Assembly (NCBI RefSeq): GCF_030757795.1
Contig: NZ_JAUQWH010000007.1
Location: 1 to 64,000, forward strand
Origin: Actinoplanes oryzae
GTDB taxonomy: Bacteria; Actinomycetota; Actinomycetes; Mycobacteriales; Micromonosporaceae
Length of the DNA: 64,000 nucleotides
Direction of reading: 5' to 3'
Positions 26,412-36,000 of this stretch are shown here, piece by piece. The notes under the pieces were generated by a model. The model worked only from the letters and a program-made list of their open reading frames with translations, was not told the DNA's origin and ran no database searches. Both the position numbers and the translations under genes were made by a program. Every line of letters starts with the position of its first letter. The first letter of the stretch is position 1.

Positions 26412-29164
26412 CGGGCTTCTCCGCCTCTCAGGTCGAAGGCGACGCCGGTGACGTCGGCGGCCTCCAGGGTGCTCAACTGCTCGTCGCTCGGGTCGTCGAG
26501 CTCGGCGATGCGGCCCGCGTGGTTCTCGGTCATCTCCTGGAAGACCTTGCGGGCGAAGCGGCCGTTGCCGAAGCCCTCTCCCCGGTCGACCGACTCGAAG
26601 TACTGGACCAGCCGGGTACGGGCCTCGCCGGACAGCTGGTAGTCGTGGTCCTCGGCCTGCTTGTCGACGATCCGCACCAGCTCGCTGCCGGTGTAGTCGT
26701 CGAACGTCAGGGTGCGGGAGAACCGCGACGACAGCCCCGGGTTGGCGCCGATGAAGCGGGTCATCTGGTCGGGGTAGCCGGCCACGATGACCACGACCTC
26801 CTCGCGGTGGTCCTCCATCAGCTTCACCAGCGTCGAGATCGCCTCGTTGCCGAAGTCGTTGCTCTGTCCCTCGGGCACCAGGGCGTACGCCTCGTCGATG
26901 AACAGCACACCGCCGAGCGCGCGCTGGAAAGCGGCCTGGGTCTTGGGGGCGGTGTGCCCGACGTACTCGCCGACCAGCATGCCGCGGTCGACCTCGACGA
27001 GATGGCCGCTGGTGAGCATCCCGAGCGCGGCCAGCAGCTGGCCGTAGAGGCGGGCGACGGTGGTCTTCCCGGTGCCGGGGTTGCCGGCGAAGACCAGGTG
27101 ACGCGACATCGGGGGCGGTGCCAGCCCGGCGTCCCGGCGGCGCTTCACCAGGTGCATGAGCTTGACCATCTGGCCCACGTCGCGTTTGACACCGACCAGC
27201 CCGATCAGTTCGTGCAGCTGGTCGAGCAGCGGCTGCAAGGTGTCCTGCTGCTGCTGCTCCTCGGCGTTGTCGTCCTTGGTCGCGGCGCGGACGGGGGCGG
27301 GGGCGGCCTCGGCGGTGGCGGGCCATGCCGCTGTCCCCACCCGTTCGCTGCGGCACTGCTCAAAGACCGGCTCGGCCCCCTCGGCCAGGCTGACATCCTC
27401 GTCGGCGTCCAGCACGGCGCAGCGGCGCAGCACAGGATCCGCCCCGGCGCCGACGTAGAGCGCCGGGTAGCCGGTGCGGGAAATGGTGGTGTCCTCGGCC
27501 GTGCCGTGCGCTCCCGGTCCGAAGTAGAGACCGTTCTTCTTGACGCCCGCGATGGTCACTCGCCGCAGCGCCGGGCGGGCGCCGGTCCACACCGCGACAC
27601 CGCTGCCGCCGATCGTCTCGATCGTGCAGTCCTCGAGCACCGGCTCGGCGTCGACGTCGACGAAGACGCCCGCCGCCGCGCACTCCCGCACGGTGGTGCC
27701 CACCAGCATGGGCGCCGAGCCGGGAGCGATCTCCACACCGCTGCCGGCGATGTCCCGTACGGTGCATCCCGCCAGCAGCGGACGGTGGGCGGTGTCGACG
27801 TGCACGCCGGTGCGGCAATGGGCGACGGTCACGTCGCGCAGCACGGCGTCGGCCGTCTCGTCGATCTGCACGCCGGCGAGCGCCGCACGATCGACGCCGG
27901 TCCCACTCGCGTAGAGCACGGAGTGCCCGGCGGCGCGGATGCCGAACTCGGCGCTGCCGGCCACGCTGACGCGCAGCAAAGTGACGGCCGCGGTCCCGGT
28001 CAGGTGGATCGCGGTGAAGCCGGTCCCGCGGACCTCCACATCGCTCAGCTGCAGGCGACTGTCGCCGACCGCGTAGACACCGTTGGCCTCCGAATCGGTC
28101 AGCGACCCGCCACGCCAGCGCACCTGGCTGTTGTCCCGCACCGCCACGCCGGTCTGGGCGCCGGCGGTCACCCGCACCGAGCTGACCGCCACCCGGCTGT
28201 CGTGCGCGGCCAGCACGCCGGCGCTGCCCGCCCGGTCGACAACGCTGTCGTCGAACACCGTCATCGACTCACCGCCGGTCACCACGCCCGCGGCGCCGGT
28301 CCGGCGGATCTCGCATCGCCGCAGCACCACTCCCCCGGTGTCACCCGGCTCGGCGGGCGTCAGGTCGTCGGGGCGGCCCGGGCGCAACGCGGGCCACCAC
28401 TCGGCTCCGAGCCCGGCGCTGCCCAGGACACGGACACCGTCGCCGCCGATGTCGTGCAGGTGGCTGTCCAGCAGGCGCAGGCTGGCGTCACCGCGGACCT
28501 CCACGCCCGCATCCGTGGCCGACCCGATGTCACAATGATCGATCACGGCGGAGGCCGCGTCCTCGACGCGGACACCCACGCCACCGACGTCGGTGAGCAC
28601 TGCACCCGACAGGGCCAGCCGGGCGGAGCCGGAGGCCGCCACCGCGACTCCAGCGACCTTCGCGACCCGCAGGCCACCCGCCTCCACCCGCGCCCCGTCG
28701 GCCACGCTGAGCGCGCACGGCCCGCCGTCCTCGACCGTGCAGCCGGTCAGCGTGGCCTCGGACTGGCCCCCGACGTGCACGAAACCGGCGCTCACCCGGC
28801 TGTCCCGAAGGTCGAGGCGGCCGGCCGAGACCACCACCGCGGCGGCGCCGGCCCCACTTCCGCGTACGGTGATGCCGCGCATCGTCACCGTGCCGCCGCG
28901 GACCTGGACCGCGGGGCCGTCCGGCGCGACCAGCTCGACCACGCCGGACTCGTCCTCGGCGACGATCGTCACCGGATGCTCCAGGACCAGACTCTCCCGG
29001 TACGTGCCCGGTGACACCGCGACGACAGTGTCCGGCTTGGCCGCGCGCACCGCCGCGCCGATCGTCTTGTGCCGGCTCCACGCCCGGGTGGAGACCCGCT
29101 CGACCCGGCCGGTCAGGGCGGCCCGGGCGGCCGTCCCCCGCCGGGCGGGCAGCTCAGGAAGCAC
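26408..29164 (-). CDS. eccA: EccA-type AAA+ ATPase with N-terminal beta-helix
   Basis: Residues 1 to about 610 are a right-handed beta-helix of short repeats (for example VTMRGITVRGSG, LTGCTVEDGG, LEDCTIETIGG), of the pectate-lyase/NosD type. Residues about 640-918 are a CbxX/EccA-like AAA+ domain with Walker A GNPGTGKTT (near 691) and Walker B VLFIDEAYAL. Mycobacterial EccA carries a TPR domain at the N-terminus, so this form has exchanged its substrate-recognition half for a beta-helix. It lacks a signal peptide and should be cytosolic. GTG 29164 overlaps the upstream stop by 11 bases; GTG codons near residue 20 (VERVST) are alternative starts. It is coupled to eccC by a 4-base overlap. Confidence 0.9.
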   Translation of the reverse strand: MLPELPARRGTAARAALTGRVERVSTRAWSRHKTIGAAVRAAKPDTVVAVSPGTYRESLVLEHPVTIVAEDESGVVELVAPDGPAVQVRGGTVTMRGITVRGSGAGAAAVVVSAGRLDLRDSRVSAGFVHVGGQSEATLTGCTVEDGGPCALSVADGARVEAGGLRVAKVAGVAVAASGSARLALSGAVLTDVGGVGVRVEDAASAVIDHCDIGSATDAGVEVRGDASLRLLDSHLHDIGGDGVRVLGSAGLGAEWWPALRPGRPDDLTPAEPGDTGGVVLRRCEIRRTGAAGVVTGGESMTVFDDSVVDRAGSAGVLAAHDSRVAVSSVRVTAGAQTGVAVRDNSQVRWRGGSLTDSEANGVYAVGDSRLQLSDVEVRGTGFTAIHLTGTAAVTLLRVSVAGSAEFGIRAAGHSVLYASGTGVDRAALAGVQIDETADAVLRDVTVAHCRTGVHVDTAHRPLLAGCTVRDIAGSGVEIAPGSAPMLVGTTVRECAAAGVFVDVDAEPVLEDCTIETIGGSGVAVWTGARPALRRVTIAGVKKNGLYFGPGAHGTAEDTTISRTGYPALYVGAGADPVLRRCAVLDADEDVSLAEGAEPVFEQCRSERVGTAAWPATAEAAPAPVRAATKDDNAEEQQQQDTLQPLLDQLHELIGLVGVKRDVGQMVKLMHLVKRRRDAGLAPPPMSRHLVFAGNPGTGKTTVARLYGQLLAALGMLTSGHLVEVDRGMLVGEYVGHTAPKTQAAFQRALGGVLFIDEAYALVPEGQSNDFGNEAISTLVKLMEDHREEVVVIVAGYPDQMTRFIGANPGLSSRFSRTLTFDDYTGSELVRIVDKQAEDHDYQLSGEARTRLVQYFESVDRGEGFGNGRFARKVFQEMTENHAGRIAELDDPSDEQLSTLEAADVTGVAFDLRGGEAR

Positions 29165-29954
29165 AGGTCACCCGTACCTGGCCGAACACGACCCGGGCTC
29201 GGTCGCCACCGCCGGAGGCGTCCGCGGCGTCGAGGCCCACCGCGAACTGGTTCTGCCGCACGGGATAGGTGCCCGCCCGGACCCACTTCCCGGCATGGGC
29301 GCCCTGGTCCACGGTGAAGCTCGCGTACGCCGTACCGGAGGCGCCCGCCATCACCTGGTACTTCGCCTTGCTGACCAATGTGGAGCCGGTCTTGGGCACG
29401 TACACGCTGAGGTCGCAGGTCCGGATCGCCTCGCCCGGCGTGAACCACCAGGTCGCCGCCTGTCCGCGCTGCTCGTCCGAGGGGGGCAGCGTCACCGCGG
29501 TGCCGTGACAGCCGTCCTGCCACCACCCGCCGGTGCCCGCCGTGCGCCAGTCGCCGGTGCGGCCGCGGGCGTCGAAGCCGCGATCCCCGGCGGCCTGGCA
29601 GTCCCAGCCGGCCACCGCCTGGAACCGGCCGGTCGGACGGACGCTCGGCGCCACCGTCGTGCCCTTGGCGGCCGCCTTCTGCTGCGGGGTCATGGGCCGC
29701 AGGAGGTTCCAGAACACCCCGACGACGACCGCACCGACGGCCACCGCGGCAGTCACGGTGATCAGGGTGGGCAGGCGTACGGTCGTGCGCTCGCTCGCCG
29801 GGCGTTCGGCAGCGTGTTCCACGAACGCCCGGACGAATTCGCGCCGCTGGCCGACCTCGGCCGACGCCCGGTGCTCGGGCGCCGGTGGGGCCGCCATCGC
29901 CGACCGGCGCACCGGTTCGCCGGCCGCGGGCTCGGTGCTCACAGGTTCAGTCAT
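29154..29954 (-). CDS. Single-pass membrane protein of the ESX operon
   Basis: Family not recognised. This 266-aa protein has a cytosolic N-terminus of 60 residues, one transmembrane helix (61-82, LPTLITVTAAVAVGAVVVGV) and an outside domain of about 180 residues. The outside domain is rich in Trp, Gly and aromatic residues and has four Cys (WDCQ, DGCHG, RTCDL and VTCAS at the end), enough for two disulfides. It lies between the 2,503-aa giant and eccA with overlapping coding ends, so it is likely part of the apparatus or a surface receptor. Its position suggests an EccB- or EccE-like slot, but I see no similarity to either. RBS GGAAGAG. Confidence 0.7.
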   Translation of the reverse strand: MTEPVSTEPAAGEPVRRSAMAAPPAPEHRASAEVGQRREFVRAFVEHAAERPASERTTVRLPTLITVTAAVAVGAVVVGVFWNLLRPMTPQQKAAAKGTTVAPSVRPTGRFQAVAGWDCQAAGDRGFDARGRTGDWRTAGTGGWWQDGCHGTAVTLPPSDEQRGQAATWWFTPGEAIRTCDLSVYVPKTGSTLVSKAKYQVMAGASGTAYASFTVDQGAHAGKWVRAGTYPVRQNQFAVGLDAADASGGGDRARVVFGQVRVTCAS

Positions 29955-30037
29955 CAGGCTCTTCCGCGGTTCGGCTCCGGCAGTCGTGACCTATTAAGAC
30001 GGCTCCTGGTCCAGGGGTGTTCACGACGGCCGCAAAT

Positions 30038-33000
30038 TCAGCAATCGAGAAGCACCTTGGCGAAGCGGAGCACGGCCGGGCGTCTGTCATCGCCAATCGG
30101 GACGAGCATCAACAGTCCGCTCAGCAGCTCGGTCCTGGTCTCCGTCAGCAACCCCCGCGCCGCCTGCCGCATCTGGCCCTCGACGACGAAGGCGCCCCCG
30201 AGCGCGGTGCCGGCGAGCTGCAGAATCTCGGCCAGCGCCGCGTCGGAGCGGGCCGGGGTGGCCAGCCCGAGGTGCAGATCGGGCAGAACGTCCCGGATCG
30301 CGTCTCCGGTGCGGTACAGGCGGATCAGCCCCTGGTCGCGAAGCGCCGGGTCGGGCTCGGCGAGGAACGCCTCGGCCTCGGCGCCGTGGCCGGCCGACCG
30401 GAGGGCGTCCACGGCGATGCTCGCCGGCCCAGGTTCGGCCGCGCCGGTGCGCACCCCGGACAGCCCGCCGAGAGTGGTGTCCAGGTCAACGACGGGCACG
30501 GCCTCGGGAGTCAGTTCGGGCAGCGGGCTGAGCCACTCCACCGCCGGCTCCCCGAGCTCCACCGGCAGGTGCCCGATCAGAGACAGGCCGGCCCGGACGA
30601 CCGGCTCCGGGACCTCGACCCCCGGCACGCCGACCACGATGGCGGCGTCACCGGCCACGGCACCTGAACGGACATCGGCGGCGAGGCCGGGCTCGACCAG
30701 CGAGGCGGGCCGGGCCCACAGGCCCCAGGGCAGGTCCTCCAGGACCCAGTCGCCGGGCAACTCGAACAGCTCCGAGTCGCCGCGGCGCCGCAGACCGTAC
30801 GGTCCCTCCGGCTCCTCGGTGCCCGGCCGGACGAGCCAGTGCTCGGCCCAGCGCCGCAGGGTCGGCGTGCCGTCCGCGGTGACCGGCAGCGCCGGCTCGG
30901 TGCCGGCGGGCGGTTCGGCGAAAGCCACCGTGACGCCGTAGCGGCTGACCAGCGTCCGGAGCACCGGCTCGGGCGTCATCGGGGCGTGCACGACGACCCG
31001 GGAGCGCTGCGCCGGGTCACCGAGCCGATTCGTGAGCTCGGTCAGGAAGGGTATGAGATCCGTGCCGGGCGCGACGATGACGCGCTGGTGACCCGGGATG
31101 GGCCGGAAGAAAGCGGCGATCTCGGTCATCAGCCGGTTGGGCGGGACTCCCGGCCGCTGCAGCAGCACGCTCGAACCGGCCGTGGTGTAGCCGCCGGGCA
31201 GCGTCGCCGCCACGTCCAGCAGCACCCGGCGCAGGGCGTCCGGGCTGAGCACATCGTGGTGGGGCGCCGTGATCTCCACCCGGCCCGCGAGCTCCCGCAG
31301 GCCGGCCGCGACCGCCGCCGCCTTGGCGACACCGGCGCCGCCACGGAAGAGCCGGTCGTGACGGGTCAGCCAGTCGTTCGCGAAGGCGACCGACAACCCC
31401 GCGGTCACCGCGCCCGGCAGCGCCTCCGCCGGCGCCAGCAGGCCCTCGAAGGCGTGGCCGGCGCGCTCCAGCTCGGCGCTCGCCCGTTCCTGGTGCGACA
31501 GCCGGAGAGGCACCGAGGCGGCCAGGCCGGACAGGCGCTCGTCCAGTTCCGCCGTGGCCGCCGCGAGCGCGGTCGCGGTGTTGTCGCCACGCTCCGCACG
31601 CTTGCGGGCCGCGGTGTCCGCCTCGCGCACGACCGCCGCGATCTCGGCGGCGACGCGATCACGGACGTCGGCGGGCACCTCACGGCCGTCGGGGCGCAGG
31701 GCCGCCGACACCGCATCGCGTACGCCGTCCAGGATCGGTTGCGCCTTTTCCTCGTACGCGGCCGGGGGCGCCGCCAGTCGACCGGCGTCCACGGTGGCCG
31801 GGACGGGGGGCTCGGCCCGGGTGGCGTACTCACGCAGCTTGTCGTGGTTGAAGTAACGCCCGAGGCTGCGCTCGATCGTGCCCGCCAGACTGTCCCAGTG
31901 CGCGGCCTGGCTCTTGGCGAACGGGTCGAGTTGCTCCCGCACCGAGGCCCGCAGCTTCGCGGTGGCGTCGGCGAGGAACTCCTCCCGGGCCTTGGCGTAG
32001 ACCGTCTCGGGCACGTCGTCCCAGCCGTACTCCTCCGACACCGTCCGGTAGTTCTCCACCGCCGCCGCCAGCGCCGTGTCGTGCCGGTGGACCTGCAAGT
32101 GGACAAAGGCCTCCTGGCGCAGGGCGGTGCGCAGGTGGTCGTACTGGTGCCGCCACACGGTCTCGGCCCGGGTGAAGACGGAGTCGTAGCCGTGCGCCCC
32201 CGCCCTGACGGCCTCGGCGAACGTCTCCTCGAACAGGCGCCGGCCGGTGGTGACGAAGTCCGCCCGGAACGCGTCGGCCGCCGCCGGGGACAGGCCGTCG
32301 AGGGTCGCCAGGCCGGTGCGGTCGGTGAGCTCGGCGGCCTCGATGAGCGCGGTCTCGAAGGCAACGGCCAGGTCAGGACGCTGCTGCTCGACCAACAGCG
32401 CGGTCTTCAACCGCCGGGCGTAGTCGGCCTGCAGCTCGGCCTTCTCCTGCTGCCAGCGCTCATCTCGCTCGGCGTCGTCCAGCGCCGCCAGGTCGTCGAC
32501 TGGGCGCACCAGCTCGTCCAGTTGCTCGCGGAACGCCTGCTGCTGCAATTCGTGCAGACCGTAGTAGTGCTCCTGACGCAGGACCAGCGTCTCGGTGGCG
32601 AACTGCTCACCGAAGGCACGCAGGGACAGCTCGGAGAGAGCCTGATCCGGGGAGTCGAGGCGGCCCGCACCGACCAGCGCGTGAAACTGCACCGCGGCAC
32701 GCTGCGCCGCCGCCCAGGCCCTGTCGGCCAGCCGGAGGTCGGCACGGACGCTGTCGAGCTGTCGTTCCTGGTACGCCTCCCACACCGCGGCGCGGCCGCC
32801 GTCCTCGGCGAAGCGCTCGTCGCTGCCGCCGTGGTGGATGTCGGAGTAGTGGCGCTGCAAACCGTCGGTGAACGTGTCCCGCATCCGGTCCAGCACGGAG
32901 GCGGGCAGGTCCAAGCCATGCTCGTAGTCCACGATGCCGGCCGCCCGGGTGAAGATCTCGCCGGCCAGCTCGGCCACCGCCGGTTCCGGGATCACGCGGT

Positions 33001-36000
33001 CGGGGTCGCGCACCTCGGCGGCCGGCTTCGTGCCCATGCCGACCTCGCTCTGCGCGAGAAGCTCCGGCAGCCCGGCCGCGGCCGCGGCGACGTATCCCGG
33101 CCAGGCCGAGGGCAACGGCTCGGCCCGCCACGCGTCCGCGATGCGCGCGTCGTAATCGACCCGGACCGCGTCGAGGTCGAAGCGGGCGTCCGGATTCGCC
33201 GCACGGAAGTCGGCCACCGCCGTCCGGAAGCGACTGTCCGCGTCGAGTCCGGCCGCGTGCAGGTCCCGCTCGGCCGTGGCCGCCGCGGCGTGGCGCTCGG
33301 CGAGCTCCAGCTCGAACTGCTCGAGCGGCGTCGGCTCGGCTGCCGCGCGCGGCGGCGGGTCGTACCGCAGATCGGCCCGGGTGACCGGACGCGGCGAGTC
33401 GTGCTGCAGCGGCTCCCGCATGAGCATTTCCTCGCCCAGCGGTGCCGGCAAGCCCTCCTCCGCCCGGGCCGGACCGCCCGCCGGTGGCCGGGTGACGAGC
33501 TCGTCGAGCACCTTGCCGAAGGCGTCCCGGCTCGACACAGCCTGGTCGACCGCCCGGGCCGCCGGCTCGTCGCCGTCCCCGGCCGCCGGGGCGACGGGGT
33601 CCTCGGCGCGCAGTTCCGGCAGGCCGGCGAACCGCTCGTTCAGGCTCTGCACCTTACGGGCCGAGGTCAGCTCGTAACGCAAGGCTACGCGGGCCGCATC
33701 GCGCAGCGTGCCGTTGTCGCCGACGAGGTCCTGCATGCGGGTGCCGGCAGGCCGTGCGCTCTGCAGCCCGGCGTCGTCGGGCGTCGCGTCGAGCCGCCGG
33801 TACATCTCCTTGACGAGGGTCCAGCGCGCCTCGACGCGGCCGGCCTCGTCCAGGACCACCGGGCCCCAGCGGTCGTCGATGCCCTTCAGCAGGTCCTCGG
33901 TCGCGGCGGCATCCAGGCCGCCGTCCTTGGCCAGATCCCGGCCGAACGCCCGCAGCGACTCCAGTCCCGGGCTCTCCGGCACGTCGGGCAACACCGGCAG
34001 GTCCTCGTGCGGCAACCGTCCCGTCGGAACGTCCAGCCCCTCGAACAGTGCCTGCGTCTCCGCGTCCACGGAGACGTCGGGCGCCTGCGGATTCTCGGCG
34101 GGCGTCTCGGCCCTTGCTCCCACCGGCTCGGTCACAGGATCCGAGGCCGTCGGCCCCTCGGGCCGGGGCAGCGCGTTGAAGCGGTTCGTCAGCTCCAGCT
34201 CCGCCTTGAACGCGGCGGTCTCGGCCTGCCGCTCGGCGAGCGCCCGCTCGACGTCCAGCCGGATGGTGATCTCCTCGGCCGCGGCCTCGTCGCCCTGCCG
34301 GTAGGCCTGCGTCAGCCTCTCCCGGGTCGCCTCGTCGAACGCCAGTTTCAGCTCCTGGAACCGCTCGCCGACCTGCTGGACGACCCGGTCGATGAGGCTG
34401 TTGGTGGACCGCAGGTCACGCAGCTCGTCCCGGTAGACCTGCATCGCGTGCCGGCCGATCACGTTGTCGCCGAGGCTGCGGGTGGCCAGCGTGGCCGCCC
34501 GCTCCGGGTTCATCCCGGCCCGCCCGGCCACGCCCTCGTACAGGGTCAGTCTGGCCTCGTCCAGCGACAGTGTGTCGATGTACCGCGTCTCGACCTCCGC
34601 GCGGACCTGATCGATCTGCTCCGGACGCAGACCGGCATGGGCTCCGAGGTCGTCGGCCGAGGCCAGCAGGTCGTGGAGCTCGTGCGCCTGAGCCTGCTGC
34701 GCCCTCTCCGCGTCCACGGCAGCGAGGAATTCGTCCCGCTCCGGCCGGGCGGATTTTTCGAGGGTCCTGAGTTCCACGCTCGCGTCGCTCTCGCCGGCCT
34801 GCTGCTTGATCTCGGCGAGCAGGCCGTCGCGGAAGCTGTGGATGAATTCGTCCCGGGCAGCCCCTTCGGCGGCGGCGGCGTCGGAGGCCGCAACGGCATC
34901 GCGGTCATTGGCCGAGCGCAATTTGTCCAGCCGGTCGTCCAGGGCTCTCACGGCCTTGTCCGCCTCGGCCTGCCGCGTCACGTCGCGAGCCGCGACAGCC
35001 CGGTCGAGGTCGCCGCTCACGCCGGTCACCGCGGTCTCGTCGCCGGCCCGCAGCGCCTGGGTCAGCTCCGTCCGGAAGCTCTGCGTCATCGGCACGCCGG
35101 CCTTCTCGGCGTGGTCGATCCGCATGTCCACCAGGCGGTGCGTCAGCCGGTTCAGATCGGCGGACGCGCCCACCTGGGTCCGGAACTCGGCCCGCGCGGC
35201 CTGCGAGACCGCGGCGTCCGGCGAGGTGATCCGGTCGGCGAAGCCACGCGCCGCGTGAGCGTCGAGCCCGGCCCGCACGCCGATGTCCTCGACCAGGGCC
35301 CGGGTCACGGCCGACTCGGCGTCCGGACCGAGCACGCTGTCGCCGTACGCCGACAGCTTCCCCACCAGGTCGTCGAGTTCACGCCGCGGCAGACCGGCCG
35401 CACCCCCGAGGTCATCGATCAGCTGCTTCGGACGCTCCAGCCCCGTGGGCGCGGCCGGCGCCTCGTCGAGCGCGTTCAGCACCGGGTCGCTCGGTGCGTC
35501 CTTCGGCGCATCCGGCAGCTTGCCGTGGGCGCCCGGGGACGGGCTCGGAGCCGCACCGCGCGGCACCGCACCGGGTTCATGACCGGGAACGTCCGGAAGC
35601 TTCGGTCCCCGCAGCCCCTTGACCTGCTCCATCAGCGAGGGTGTGGCCGGCGTGTCGGCGAACAGGTCGTCACGCCAGCGCACACCGACGGCGTCGAGCG
35701 GCCGACCGGCGTCCGGCGCCGCCGAGCCGCTCGTCACCGCGCCGGGACGCTGGTCCGGGACTCGTACGCCGGAGATGTCAGCGGGCCCCCGCGGCGCCTC
35801 GACGCGCGGCACGTCGGGCAGCGCGGGCTGCTTGGCCGCGGAACCGCCCAGGGCCTGGAACCTGTCCTCCAACGCCCGCGCCGCCACGGCATCGACCGGC
35901 GCCTTGGACGACGCGGGCCCGCCCAGGGCCTGGAACCTGTCCTCCAGGGCCCGCGCCGCCGCGGCGTCGGCCGGCACCTTCGCCGAGGACGCCGGCAGCC

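Noticed and set aside
26412..27356. Upstream extension of eccC
   Set aside because: It runs antisense-like through the AAA+ part of eccA in another frame and has Arg/Gly-rich sequence; the ATG at 26411 fits EccC.
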